A DNA stretch of 64,000 bases from an uncultured Lachnospiraceae bacterium. GTDB lineage: Bacteria; Bacillota; Clostridia; Lachnospirales; Lachnospiraceae. Under the pieces are notes generated by a model that was not told where the DNA came from, did no database searches, and saw only the letters and a list, made by a program, of their open reading frames with translations. Position numbers and translations under genes: made by a program. Positions within the stretch are counted from its first letter, which is position 1. Each line of letters starts with the position of its first letter. This document shows, in pieces, positions 17,350 to 26,324 of the stretch. The stretch lies in the NCBI GenBank assembly GCA_944381485.1, contig CALWLI010000003.1:20671-84670 (forward strand), in the 5' to 3' direction.

Positions 17350-18108
17350 ATGGCGATTCAGAGCAAGGAAGTAACTAACAGCGAAGGAAAGCAATATCAT
17401 ATTTGCTGTGGAAAGGGTGATGTGGGAAGATACGTACTGCTTCCCGGAGATCCCTTCAGAACTGATATAATAGCAAAGCATTTAGATAACCCTGTACTTG
17501 TTGCCCACAACAGGGAGCACAAGACCTGGACAGGAAGCTTAAACGGAGTGAAGGTTTCCGTGACAAGTACGGGAATGGGCTGCCCTTCAACAGCTATAGC
17601 TTTGGAGGAGCTGATACACTGCGGAGCCGATACATTTATCAGAGTAGGCACCTGCGGACGTGTATGCCCCGAGAGCTATAACGAGGATCTGGAGGGCTGT
17701 ATTATCACAGGAGCTGTAAGGGATGAGGGAACAACAGTGCATTATGTTCCCATAGAGTATCCTGCCATGGCGGACAGACATGTGACAGACGCTCTGGCTA
17801 AGGCCTGCGAGGCAAAGGGTTACAATTTTGCGGAGGGTATAGCCCAGTCAAAGGATTCCTTCTATGGACAGCACGATCCTGACAGCATGCCTGCAAGTGA
17901 CAGGCTTCATGAGAGATGGAAGGCTTGGGAGAAGAGCGGTGTCATGGCCTCGGAGATGGAGACCGCAGCTCTTTTCATAATATCCTCCATAAGGGGAGCA
18001 AGAGCAGGCGCCATCATGGCATATGGAAGCATGAACGACCATACTATAGATCTGGCTTGCGATGCCATAAAAATATTGATTGAAAACGATAAGAAATCCG
18101 GCAAATAA
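17350..18108 (+). CDS. udp: Uridine phosphorylase (NP-I family)
   Basis: 252 aa, the length typical of uridine phosphorylase. Motifs: VLLPGDPFRTDIIA (phosphate site), STGMGCPSTAIALEEL, RVGTCGRV, the Udp-type KDSFYGQHDP, and the ribose-binding SEMETAALF. It reversibly splits uridine with phosphate into uracil and ribose 1-phosphate in the cytoplasm. A good AAGGAGG ribosome site lies upstream of the ATG. It is in the ECF1 operon, supporting nucleoside as transported substrate. A somewhat broader pyrimidine nucleoside range is possible. Confidence 0.9.
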   Translation: MAIQSKEVTNSEGKQYHICCGKGDVGRYVLLPGDPFRTDIIAKHLDNPVLVAHNREHKTWTGSLNGVKVSVTSTGMGCPSTAIALEELIHCGADTFIRVGTCGRVCPESYNEDLEGCIITGAVRDEGTTVHYVPIEYPAMADRHVTDALAKACEAKGYNFAEGIAQSKDSFYGQHDPDSMPASDRLHERWKAWEKSGVMASEMETAALFIISSIRGARAGAIMAYGSMNDHTIDLACDAIKILIENDKKSGK

Positions 18109-18150
18109 AGTAAGTTTAAATATAGTGAGCCTGATTTTAGGGAGAACAAA

Positions 18151-19101
18151 ATGGAAGCGAGAAAAAAGATTATAATCGATACTGACTGTGGCTCGGATGA
18201 TGCGATGGCCATTGCAATGGCCCTCAATGATCCCCATTATGAAATCCTTTTTTTTACAACGGTTTCAGGAAATGTTGAAGCTGCACAGGCGACAATAAAT
18301 ACACTTACAACCATAGAATATGCACAGAGCTATGAGCCCCCTGTATATATGGGTGCGAGAAAGCCCCTTCTTAAAAAACTTGAGTGCGCTCATGAGACTC
18401 ACGGAGAGGACGGAATGGGCGACATAGGCTTGGTTCCGAAGAGACTTAAAGCGAGACCTGAAAACGGCATACTGAAGCTTCTGGAGGCCCTCAGAGAGAG
18501 CAAACCGGGGGAGATAGACATCATTGCCCTGGGACCTCTCACAAATATTGCCATAGCTTTAAGGCTTGACGAAGAAGCTGTAAAAAAGGCCGGAAGGATA
18601 GTTGTCATGGGGACCGCAGGACTGGGAACAGGAAATGTCAGTCCGGTAGCCGAATTCAATATATGGCAGGATGCGGAGGCGGCAAAGCTTGTGACAGAGT
18701 CAGGCCTTGAGAACCTTATATATGTGGGCTGGGACGCTTGCCTTGAGGAGAGCATGCTTTCTCCTGATGAGATAAAAAAGATAAGAGAGAGCGGAAGTAT
18801 AGGAAAATTTGCAATAGACTGCAACAGAGTGCTTATGGAGATGAATAAGGACAGGTTCGGAGATTATTATCTGGACATGGCTGACCCTGCGGCTATGGCT
18901 GCCGCTCTGTATCCGGATTGCATTGAAGCCTGCGACAAGTATTACTGTGAGGTGGATGTGTCTGCGGGGCCTTCCTACGGAGGCGTCTTGGTTGACAAAT
19001 ACTATTTTTCAGGCAAGGAGCCCAATGCCTATATATGCAGCAAGCTCAAGGCAGACAAGTACAAGGAGTATATTTATAAAACTCTTAAGGTGGAGGATTA
19101 A
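18151..19101 (+). CDS. Nucleoside hydrolase (inosine/uridine-preferring type)
   Basis: 316 aa. The calcium-binding Asp cluster is intact at the N-terminus: IIIDTDCGSDDAMA. Further marks are MGARKPLL, HGEDGMGD, ALGPLTNIAIAL and VVMGTAGL. The enzyme hydrolyses ribonucleosides to free ribose and base. Having both this and a phosphorylase in one operon gives two ways to open the bond: one yields ribose for a ribokinase, the other ribose 1-phosphate. It could instead act on a modified nucleoside. The family is certain; the base preference is not. Confidence 0.9.
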   Translation: MEARKKIIIDTDCGSDDAMAIAMALNDPHYEILFFTTVSGNVEAAQATINTLTTIEYAQSYEPPVYMGARKPLLKKLECAHETHGEDGMGDIGLVPKRLKARPENGILKLLEALRESKPGEIDIIALGPLTNIAIALRLDEEAVKKAGRIVVMGTAGLGTGNVSPVAEFNIWQDAEAAKLVTESGLENLIYVGWDACLEESMLSPDEIKKIRESGSIGKFAIDCNRVLMEMNKDRFGDYYLDMADPAAMAAALYPDCIEACDKYYCEVDVSAGPSYGGVLVDKYYFSGKEPNAYICSKLKADKYKEYIYKTLKVED

Positions 19102-19124
19102 CAGCATACAGGAGGTGTTTTCAT

Positions 19125-20324
19125 ATGGGAACAGTTAAAGCTAAGTATTTGGTGGGACCTGCAGAGTGCAATGATTGCCATTCCGCACACATTTACAGCA
19201 CGGATTTTATCAATGCGGTAAGCAATGTTTTGGGTGAAACCATAGAGTGGGGAGAGATAGAGGATGTACAGAAACAGTCGCTTTCACTGTTTTTCATCGC
19301 CTCGGGAGGATCAGAGCAGTCATTCCTTAAGATATTCAGAGATTTTAAGGAGCCCTATATACTCATGACAACACCCGGCTACAACTCTCTGGCCGCATCA
19401 ATGGAGATAATGGGGTATCTGGAAGAAAACGGATATAAGGGTGAGATCCTGCATGGCACCCCTGAGGCCGTTGCAAAAAGGCTGGCTGAGCTTAAGAGGA
19501 TAGCTGACGCCAAGGTAAAGCTCTCCAAAATGAGGCTCGGATGCATAGGAGAGCCCGGAGGACTTATAGCCAGCGATGCAGACGGGGATAAATTGCGGGA
19601 AAAAACCGGAATGAGTCTTGTTCCTGTTGACATCAATGAGCTCATAAGTGAGTACGGAAAGGGAGGATATCCCGAGAATAAATATACCGAGGAACTGAAG
19701 AAAAAGGGATATAAGCCTGAGGAGACGGAGAAGGCTTTGGCGGTATATGGCGCTCTCAAGCGTCTGATAGAGAAGTACAGCCTGGATGCGGTGACTGTCA
19801 GATGCTTTGATCTTCTTGATGCTATCCATACGACAGGATGTCTTGGTCTTGCTATCTTAAATGCTGAAGGTATCCCTGCAGCCTGTGAGGGAGATAAGAA
19901 GAGCATGATAAGCATGTGTGTGCTGAATGCGCTCACAGGGGGATCTTCATTTATGGCAAATCCCAGCTGTATGGACCCGGAGAAGAATGAGATAATATTC
20001 GCCCACTGCACTTTGCCCATAGACATGCCCGACAGCTACAGTCTCACCACTCATTTTGAGTCAGGAATAGGTGTGGCTGTCACCTGCGACATAGCGCCTC
20101 AACCCATGACTGTGTTTAAGTGTGACGACAAGCTTGAAAGGCATTATGCGGGAAGGGCACAGCTTATAGAGACCATGCACAGGGATAATCTCTGCCGCAC
20201 CCAGATGAAGCTTAAGCTTGAAGAGGGCACAAAATACTTTGCTTCGGCCCCTATAAGCAACCACCATATGATCTGTAAGGGTGATTATAAGGAACTTATA
20301 GACGAGTTTTTCAACAGTTTATAA
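19125..20324 (+). CDS. L-fucose/L-arabinose isomerase-like protein
   Basis: 399 aa. The C-terminal half matches the sugar-isomerase (COG2407-like) family: AACEGDKKSMISMCVLNAL, with the Glu of CEGD as likely metal ligand, then ALTGGSSFMANPS and IIFAHCTLP with a His ligand. The usual Asp in the GGxxFxxD segment is replaced (FMANPS). The N-terminal region (LFFIASGGSEQSF) is more divergent. Known members interconvert aldoses and ketoses in the cytoplasm using Mn. As the last gene of the operon it may act on the pentose released from nucleosides (inference). The ribosome site AGGAGGTG is strong. Confidence 0.72.
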   Translation: MGTVKAKYLVGPAECNDCHSAHIYSTDFINAVSNVLGETIEWGEIEDVQKQSLSLFFIASGGSEQSFLKIFRDFKEPYILMTTPGYNSLAASMEIMGYLEENGYKGEILHGTPEAVAKRLAELKRIADAKVKLSKMRLGCIGEPGGLIASDADGDKLREKTGMSLVPVDINELISEYGKGGYPENKYTEELKKKGYKPEETEKALAVYGALKRLIEKYSLDAVTVRCFDLLDAIHTTGCLGLAILNAEGIPAACEGDKKSMISMCVLNALTGGSSFMANPSCMDPEKNEIIFAHCTLPIDMPDSYSLTTHFESGIGVAVTCDIAPQPMTVFKCDDKLERHYAGRAQLIETMHRDNLCRTQMKLKLEEGTKYFASAPISNHHMICKGDYKELIDEFFNSL

Positions 20325-20346
20325 ATAGGATAGTAAAAAAAAGAAT

Positions 20347-20375
20347 GCTTCCCGGCTAAGGCCGGGAAGCTTTTT
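20347..20375 (+). terminator. Terminator of the gntR-ECF1 operon
   Basis: GCTTCCCGGC pairs with GCCGGGAAGC around a short loop (TAAG) and is followed by TTTTT, a textbook intrinsic terminator. Confidence 0.92.
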
Positions 20376-20493
20376 ATGTGATAAATAAAACGATTAACTA
20401 TAATTGAAGACAAAGCTGATATTTGTCTTAAAAACGCTTAAATCAGGTAAATATATACAAAATTATCGAATTATTATTAGCAATATAAGCTAA

Positions 20494-20522
20494 TTGTCTA
20501 AATATATATATGGTTGTATAAT
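20494..20522 (+). promoter_or_regulatory. Promoter of the ECF2 operon
   Basis: TTGTCT (20494-20499), a 17-nt spacer and TATAAT (20517-20522). The transcript would start near 20529, about 48 nt before the S-component ATG. This placement argues against the upstream TTG at 20514 as a start codon. Confidence 0.72.
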
Positions 20523-20576
20523 AAAAACATCAGATTGGTAAAACGTTTATCCAATAGAAAAGAGGAGGGTTTTAGT

Positions 20577-21164
20577 ATGAAACAATGGAATAAGCTTACA
20601 ATTTTCTTGCTTCCCATCGGTATTGCTGTCAATGTGGTGGGCGGCCAGCTGGCAATTATGCTGAAGCTGCCTGTTTATCTGGATTGTATAGGTACATTCA
20701 TAGTGGGTTCGCTGTGCGGAATCGTTCCCGGACTTATAGTGGCTGTCCTTACTCAGATACTTAATTCCATCACTTTGCCTACAAATCTTTTGTATATCGA
20801 GATAGGTATGCTTTTTGCGGTACTTGCACATTTCTTTGCAAAGTACGAACGTTTCAAGACGATCCCGAGAACTATATTGAACGGAATCCTTGTGGCCTGT
20901 GTCAGCTGCTGTCTTGCGGTACCCACTACAGCATTTTTGCTTGGCGGTTTCGTAGGTACAGGCGCATCAGCTATAGTTACTGCCCTTATGGCGGCAGGAT
21001 GGTCGGTTTTACCTGCAACCTTTGTCAGTGAGTTGGTTACCGAGATGATGGATAAGGTCATCTGCATGATCATTATATTCTTCATTTTGAAATCAATACC
21101 TGAGAGATTAATAGTAAAGCTTCCGAATGCAAAATTCTTTGTTAAGGATCTTGAAGAAGAATAA
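20577..21164 (+). CDS. ECF transporter S component, cassette 2
   Basis: 195 aa with about six membrane segments. It is a paralogue of the cassette 1 S component: compare NVVGGQLAIMLKLPVYLDC here with NFVGGQLASLLKLPMYLDT there. The ATG at 20577 follows GAGGAGGG; an in-frame TTG at 20514 overlaps the -10 box and is rejected. The loops differ from cassette 1, which suggests a related but different ligand. A terminator-like hairpin follows it, so it may be made in excess over the T and A subunits. Confidence 0.87.
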   Translation: MKQWNKLTIFLLPIGIAVNVVGGQLAIMLKLPVYLDCIGTFIVGSLCGIVPGLIVAVLTQILNSITLPTNLLYIEIGMLFAVLAHFFAKYERFKTIPRTILNGILVACVSCCLAVPTTAFLLGGFVGTGASAIVTALMAAGWSVLPATFVSELVTEMMDKVICMIIIFFILKSIPERLIVKLPNAKFFVKDLEEE

Positions 21165-21168
21165 TATG

Positions 21169-21202
21169 AAGGCAAGGGGGCAGATGCTTCCTTGCCTTTT
21201 TA
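21169..21202 (+). terminator. Hairpin with T-run between S2 and ecfT2 (attenuator)
   Basis: AAGGCAAGG (21169-21177) pairs with CCTTGCCTT (21190-21198), followed by a T-rich tail. It probably reduces expression of the downstream T and A genes relative to the S component. Confidence 0.75.
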
Positions 21203-21261
21203 AGTCTTATACTGCATAAGGAGGAAAAGGGATTTCCCGAAGGGAGATACCGAGGATAATA

Positions 21262-22059
21262 ATGGATAATATTACATTTGCTAATCAGTTTTTAAATCCG
21301 AGAAAATACGGCAATATTATTTTGGACCTTAATCCTATCAACAGGCTGAATATTTTTGTGGCTCTCGGCATCAGTACCTTTTTTGTGAACAACTATTGGT
21401 ATGGCTTTGCCCTTGTGCTTTTGTTTTTTGTTATAGCTGCGGTTGCGGGAAGACTTAAGAGATATTTCTCAGTATATTGGAAGGTCCTCTTGCTTTTCGG
21501 ATTGTTTTTGTTTGTCATAAAGGCGGCGTTCTCGCCGGGAGAGCATATGATATTTCAGCTTGCGGGAATACATATCTCTACTGAGAGCATAAACTCAGCC
21601 TTAAGCCTTATCTCAAAGGTGCTTTCTTTTTCGGGAGCCATAGTTTTGTTTGTCCAGACGACCGAGTGGGAGGATTTCACCTATGCTTTGGAACACGCGG
21701 GAGTCCCACATGTGGTTTCCTTTGTGGTACTCTCCTCATTTCAGACTATCTCTGATCTGGGAAAGAGCGCTCAGGTCATTATGGAGTCTCAGAAAGCCAG
21801 AGGAATAGAGACCGACGGCAATCTCGTAAAGCGCGCAAAGGCATATATACCTGTAATGGGTCCCCTGGTATTGAACGCTATATCAAGCGTGGAGGAAAAA
21901 TCCATAGCCATGGATGCCAGAGCTTTCTCCGCGCCGGTGGCCCATACACATTTGATGGAGCTTCCGGAAGTTACGAAGTCAGAGAAGGCCTTTGTTGTCT
22001 TTATTGATCTGCTGCTTCTTGCAACAATTATCGGGAGGATCGTTATATGGCTTTTATAG
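21262..22059 (+). CDS. ecfT: ECF transporter T component (EcfT), cassette 2
   Basis: 265 aa. It has a membrane-embedded N-terminal half and the two EcfT coupling motifs, ESQKARGIETDGN and MDARAFSAP; the second carries Ala-Arg-Ala in place of Ala-Arg-Gly. Start ATG with CGAGG at 6 nt. It overlaps the ATPase gene by 13 nt, exactly the overlap seen in cassette 1, so the two cassettes share organisation as well as sequence. Confidence 0.9.
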   Translation: MDNITFANQFLNPRKYGNIILDLNPINRLNIFVALGISTFFVNNYWYGFALVLLFFVIAAVAGRLKRYFSVYWKVLLLFGLFLFVIKAAFSPGEHMIFQLAGIHISTESINSALSLISKVLSFSGAIVLFVQTTEWEDFTYALEHAGVPHVVSFVVLSSFQTISDLGKSAQVIMESQKARGIETDGNLVKRAKAYIPVMGPLVLNAISSVEEKSIAMDARAFSAPVAHTHLMELPEVTKSEKAFVVFIDLLLLATIIGRIVIWLL

Positions 22060-22892
22060 AATTGAATGATGTTACTTACACGTATCCGCTGATGAAGGAA
22101 GCGGCTCTTAAAAATATAAGTTACAAATTTGAAAAGGGAAAGTTTTACGGTGTAATAGGAGAGAATGCGGGAGGAAAGACGACTCTCTGCAACCTGCTCA
22201 GGGGTTTGGTTCCCCATTTCTATAAGGGGAAGCTTAAAGGCAGTGCAACTATCAACGGAGAAGATATAAAAACAATAGATGTGGACAAACTGTCCACTCA
22301 GATCGGATACATTTTTCAGAATCCCTTTACCCAGATAAGCGGAGTAAAAAAATCCGTGTTTGAGGAGATAGCCATTGGACTTGAAAATCTGGGAGTTGAA
22401 AAGGGAGAGATAATTGAGAGGGTTTTAAAAATAGCAAAGCTTGTAAATATAGAGAGTCTGCTACAGAAGAATCCCAACGAGCTTTCGGGAGGTCAGAGAC
22501 AGAGGGTGGCCTTTGCCTCGGTAATCGCCATGGACACAGATACCTTCGTCATAGATGAGCCCACGTCACAGCTTGACCCTGACGGTACGGAAGCGATCTT
22601 TGAGATAATACACACCCTGAAGGAACAGGGAAAGACCATAGTCTTGGTAGAACACAAAGTGGATCTTTTGGCCGAGTATGCGGATGAAATGCTGGTCATG
22701 AACAAGGGGAATTTGATAGCAGGAGGCCCTACCAAGGAAGTTCTAAGCGATCTTTCTCTTCTTGAAAAGGGTGCAATGCTTCCTCACACAGTGCTTTTCA
22801 ACCACGAGCTGAAGCTTAAGGGCGTGGAATTGGAACATGTTCCTGTGACAAAAGAGGACTGTATTTCACAGCTTAAGCTGAGGATGAAGTAA
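22047..22892 (+). CDS. ecfA1: ECF transporter ATPase A1 (canonical signature), cassette 2
   Basis: 281 aa. Walker A GENAGGKTT, Q-loop FQNPFTQ, signature LSGGQRQRVAFA, Walker B FVIDEPTSQLD and H-loop VEHK are intact. GGGAGG lies 9 nt before the ATG. It is the orthologue-like counterpart of the gene at 14476: both contain VFEE(V/I)A and FTQISGVK. It pairs with the signature-defective partner encoded next. Confidence 0.92.
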   Translation: MAFIELNDVTYTYPLMKEAALKNISYKFEKGKFYGVIGENAGGKTTLCNLLRGLVPHFYKGKLKGSATINGEDIKTIDVDKLSTQIGYIFQNPFTQISGVKKSVFEEIAIGLENLGVEKGEIIERVLKIAKLVNIESLLQKNPNELSGGQRQRVAFASVIAMDTDTFVIDEPTSQLDPDGTEAIFEIIHTLKEQGKTIVLVEHKVDLLAEYADEMLVMNKGNLIAGGPTKEVLSDLSLLEKGAMLPHTVLFNHELKLKGVELEHVPVTKEDCISQLKLRMK

Positions 22893-22908
22893 TTAAGGGA
22901 GGAAGACT

Positions 22909-23718
22909 ATGAATCAAATTCTTTTGGAAAATGTGAGCTTTCGCTATCCCAACGGCTTTCTCGCCAATGAAAATCTGAACCTTGCCATAGGTCAGGATGA
23001 ATGTGTGGCCATAGTCGGACAAAACGGAGCCGGGAAGACCACGGCGGTAAAGCTTATGAACGGCTTAAACAAGCCTACTGAGGGCAATGTGCTTGTCAAC
23101 GGCATGAACACAAAGGACTACACTACAGCTCAGATAGCCAAATATGTGGGTTATGTATTTCAGAATCCTGACGATCAGATATTTAACCAGAGCGTATACG
23201 ATGAGATCGCATACATGCCCAGGTATTACAAAAAATCTGAAAAGGAGATCAAAAAGAGCGTCGAGGAAGCTGCGGACATTATGAATATTCGCGTCTTTTT
23301 GAAGAGCAACCCCTTTGAGATACCCTATACCATAAGAAAATTTGTCACCATTGCCGCCATACTTGTGACTGAGCCTCAGTATATGATACTGGATGAGCCC
23401 ACAGCGGGACAGGACCTCAACGGGACAAAGACACTTTCGGATCTTTTGACTGTTCTTCATGACAAGAATATCGGTGTGATCACAATAACTCACGACATGG
23501 AGTTCGTGGCTGACAATTTTAAGAGAGTGATAGCCATGGCCCACAAGCACATAATTGCGGACGGAAGTGCAAAGGATATTTTCTCTGACGATGAGGTTAT
23601 AAAAGAGAGCAAGATAAAGAGGACGGATATGGGTATCATAGGCTCGGAGCTGGGCCTTGGAAAGGATATCCTAAATGCTCGGGAGCTTGTCTCTGCTTTA
23701 GACGGAAAGATAAATTAG
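22909..23718 (+). CDS. ecfA2: ECF transporter ATPase A2 with degenerate signature, cassette 2
   Basis: 269 aa. Walker A GQNGAGKTT, Q-loop FQNPDDQ, Walker B YMILDEPTAGQD and H-loop ITHD are present, but the ABC signature reads EIPYTIRKFVTIA instead of LSGGQxxRVxIA. This matches the loss in the paralogue at 15338, with a different replacement at the lost positions and the same RKFVTIA after them. A strong GGGAGG ribosome site precedes it. It forms the ATPase heterodimer with the product of 22047, presumably with a single competent ATP site. Confidence 0.92.
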   Translation: MNQILLENVSFRYPNGFLANENLNLAIGQDECVAIVGQNGAGKTTAVKLMNGLNKPTEGNVLVNGMNTKDYTTAQIAKYVGYVFQNPDDQIFNQSVYDEIAYMPRYYKKSEKEIKKSVEEAADIMNIRVFLKSNPFEIPYTIRKFVTIAAILVTEPQYMILDEPTAGQDLNGTKTLSDLLTVLHDKNIGVITITHDMEFVADNFKRVIAMAHKHIIADGSAKDIFSDDEVIKESKIKRTDMGIIGSELGLGKDILNARELVSALDGKIN

Positions 23719-23730
23719 GAGGAAGCGTAT

Positions 23731-25014
23731 ATGGAAAAGGACAGAAGCTGGATACGGGAGACGATAGAAAAGAACAAAGAAAAATATATTGATTGTCTTC
23801 TCAAACTCGCCTCCATAGATACTCATGACATAGGTCATGGAATAGAGGGAGGACTGGAGGCCGCAGGGCAGGAGTACCTTATAGAGCTATTTAAGGAGAT
23901 GAAGGCCGACAGCATAGAGAGAGATCCTCTTAAGGAGGAGAGCATACTGAAGTGCAAAGAGCTGTACCGCGAGGGGAATACAGGACATAATTACGACAAT
24001 CGTTTCAATGTCTATGCTCAGCTAAAGGGCAAAAGTGAAAAGTCTATTCTGTTTAACGGACATATAGACCATATGCCTGCAGACAATCTGAAGGCCTGGA
24101 GCATAGATCCTCTCAAGCCTGAGGTTATTGAAAACAGGATAACAGGCCTTGGTGTGGCCGATATGAAGTCGGGGCTTATGGCTTCCATAATGGCCTCCAT
24201 GGTATTCAGGGATGCCGGAAAGGATTTCCCCATAACCGTAAAATATGCGGCGGTATGTGATGAGGAGGGAGGCGGAAACGGATCTCTCTGTGCTGCCATG
24301 AGCGGTGTGAAGGCTGATGCGGTAGTAGTGTGCGAGCCTACAAATTATGAGCTTATAGCCGCCCACATGGGATGGGTATTCTTCCAAGTTGAAGTGGACG
24401 GAATAGCAGTACATTCAGGACTTAAGCTTAAAGGTGTGAACGCCATAGAGAAGGCATACCTTCTCATGGAGGCAATAGATGAGCTGGAGCACAGATGGCT
24501 TTTAAAGTACAAGCATCAGCTGCTTCCGCCGCCCTCCAGCAATGTGGGTGTGATATACGGAGGCGAGGCCGGATCCACCATTCCCGATTACTGCTGCTTT
24601 AAGACCTGCGTCCACTATCTACCCGGTCTCATGGATCATGATCAGGTAGTAAAGGAATATACGGATGCCATCTTAAAGCGCTGCGAGGGCGATGAATGGC
24701 TCAGCGAGCACAAGCCTAAAATAAGTATATATCAGACGGGAAATCCTTTTGAGATGGACCTTGATCATCCCTTCGTGGATGCGTTTAAGACAGCTTACGA
24801 CAAGGCCATGGGACATCCTGTAAAGATCGTAGGCTCTCCTGCGGGATGCGATTCCAGGACCTGGAGAAACATAGTAAAATGCCCTACTCTTCAATACGGA
24901 CCCGGATCCTTGGAACAGTGCCACGCTGTGGATGAATATGTCACTGTGGAACAATATTTGGACGCTATCAATATTTACGTCAACCTGATCCTTGAGTGGG
25001 CTGAGAAAGAATAA
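23731..25014 (+). CDS. M20-family metallohydrolase (ArgE/DapE/Acy1-like)
   Basis: 427 aa. Metal and catalytic residues of the M20 family are visible: H111 and D113 in FNGHIDHM, bridging D144 in VADMKSG, the catalytic Glu pair E178-E179 in CDEEGGG, EPT, and the late His in EQCHAVDEY. Family members cleave amide or ureido bonds (deacylases, N-carbamoyl-amino-acid amidases, ureidopropionase relatives). It ends in TAATG with the amidohydrolase gene, so the two are co-translated. Together they resemble a ring-opening plus ureide-cleaving pair (inference). It is not an exopeptidase with a signal peptide; it is cytoplasmic. Confidence 0.85.
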   Translation: MEKDRSWIRETIEKNKEKYIDCLLKLASIDTHDIGHGIEGGLEAAGQEYLIELFKEMKADSIERDPLKEESILKCKELYREGNTGHNYDNRFNVYAQLKGKSEKSILFNGHIDHMPADNLKAWSIDPLKPEVIENRITGLGVADMKSGLMASIMASMVFRDAGKDFPITVKYAAVCDEEGGGNGSLCAAMSGVKADAVVVCEPTNYELIAAHMGWVFFQVEVDGIAVHSGLKLKGVNAIEKAYLLMEAIDELEHRWLLKYKHQLLPPPSSNVGVIYGGEAGSTIPDYCCFKTCVHYLPGLMDHDQVVKEYTDAILKRCEGDEWLSEHKPKISIYQTGNPFEMDLDHPFVDAFKTAYDKAMGHPVKIVGSPAGCDSRTWRNIVKCPTLQYGPGSLEQCHAVDEYVTVEQYLDAINIYVNLILEWAEKE

Positions 25015-26273
25015 TGGGAAACATTATATTAAGGGGAGGCTACCTTATTGACCCCTCGGAGAATATATGCGGAGAGAGAGACCTTCTGATATCAGACGGG
25101 CATATAGAGGAAGTAGGCTTCGACATACAGGCTGAAAAAGGTGACCGGGTGATCGACTGCTCTCATTATGAGCTGTGGCCCGGTCTGGTGGATATGCATC
25201 TGCATGTGGCGGATCTGTTTGAGATAAGCACAAACACAGTCTACTGCGCAGCTCAGGACGGCGTGACTACAGCCCTGTCTCCCGGGGCAGGGAACACCTT
25301 TATGGCTCCTGCTCTTTTGGGAGCTGAGACAGACAGAGGATTGCCCATAAATGTCGGCGTATATCTGGGAGCGCTCAATGTCTTGGGCTCACAGCTTGAT
25401 GATGAGGAGCTTATAGCCCTATTTAAAGGGGAACTTAAGGACGAGCTGAAATGGGAAAAGCTTTCCCACAACAGATTTACCAATTCCTTTGCCCAATACT
25501 GCATAGGCCTTAAGGAACATATGGGGCATTTCCTGCTGACTGATGAGCAGATAGAGAGACTGTATCATATCACCTCTGAATCAGGCCTTGTATTTATGTC
25601 ACATACGCAGGATCCTGAACACTCGGCCCGTCTGGTTGAGCTTTCAAAGGGAAGACAAATACATCTGGGCCATACAAACGCGGCAGGCTGCGGCACTCAC
25701 GCCGAGGCTGAAGAGGGGATGAAGGCTGTGATCGGCCTATGCAAACACCCCAATGTCACAGGCGAGTTTGTGACTACCATGCTGAGGAGAGGTCTGGGGA
25801 ATCTTGAGGGACTTAAGATGACAAAGGCTTCAAGGCAAAGGGCATTGGACGCACTAAACGAAAAGATTGTGGACATACTTGTATCTGACGGACAGAACCA
25901 GTCCACCATGAAAGGCTTTGGGGATACGAGAGACAATATTCCATGCATATTGGAGCTGGTTGAGGAAGGTGTACTTGATAAGTCGGCCGCAGTTGCAGCT
26001 ATGACTTCAAATCCCTGCAGGTACTTGGCTGAAGTAACCGGCTGCGATGAATGGAAGTGTAAATATGGAACCCTGAGGGAGGGGGCCTACGCCAATATTT
26101 TGATAGTCGATACGGAAAACAAGAGAGCTTCCTACACTATAACCAACGGAGAGCCGGTTTCCTTTGAGGGAAGATACATAAGAGGACACGGATACGCCGG
26201 AAACTGGGTGAGCAGGTTCGGAACATCAAGAACGGGTGTGGGCGATGCACCTATGTATTCAACTGACAATTGA
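25014..26273 (+). CDS. Amidohydrolase of the dihydroorotase/hydantoinase type
   Basis: 419 aa. The metal site is recognisable: H62 and H64 in DMHLHV, a lysine in GLKEHMG at the place where dihydroorotase-type enzymes carry carboxylated Lys, His in FMSHTQD and in LGHTNA, and Asp in VSDGQNQ. Such enzymes open cyclic amides such as dihydropyrimidines and hydantoins. The start overlaps the M20 stop by 1 nt. The PyrC/AllB/HyuA branch cannot be chosen by eye; the SD(H)xP motif of those enzymes is altered, so a new substrate is possible. Confidence 0.82.
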   Translation: MGNIILRGGYLIDPSENICGERDLLISDGHIEEVGFDIQAEKGDRVIDCSHYELWPGLVDMHLHVADLFEISTNTVYCAAQDGVTTALSPGAGNTFMAPALLGAETDRGLPINVGVYLGALNVLGSQLDDEELIALFKGELKDELKWEKLSHNRFTNSFAQYCIGLKEHMGHFLLTDEQIERLYHITSESGLVFMSHTQDPEHSARLVELSKGRQIHLGHTNAAGCGTHAEAEEGMKAVIGLCKHPNVTGEFVTTMLRRGLGNLEGLKMTKASRQRALDALNEKIVDILVSDGQNQSTMKGFGDTRDNIPCILELVEEGVLDKSAAVAAMTSNPCRYLAEVTGCDEWKCKYGTLREGAYANILIVDTENKRASYTITNGEPVSFEGRYIRGHGYAGNWVSRFGTSRTGVGDAPMYSTDN

Positions 26274-26324
26274 TTTATCGTCATAATGACATATATAAAA
26301 GATTATTTGCTAAGGAGAAAAAAG

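Noticed and set aside
19379-20026. Long minus-strand frames opposite the isomerase-like gene
   Set aside because: They are antisense to a well-supported gene, lack ribosome sites and show no recognisable motifs.
20426-20455. AATCAGGTAAATAT upstream of ECF2 as a second copy of the 33-bp palindrome half site
   Set aside because: Only a short part (AGGTAA) matches, with no symmetric partner; not enough to claim shared control by the GntR protein.
20514-20576. TTG-initiated N-terminal extension of the ECF2 S component
   Set aside because: The TTG overlaps the -10 box of the operon promoter and has no ribosome site; the ATG at 20577 follows GAGGAGGG.
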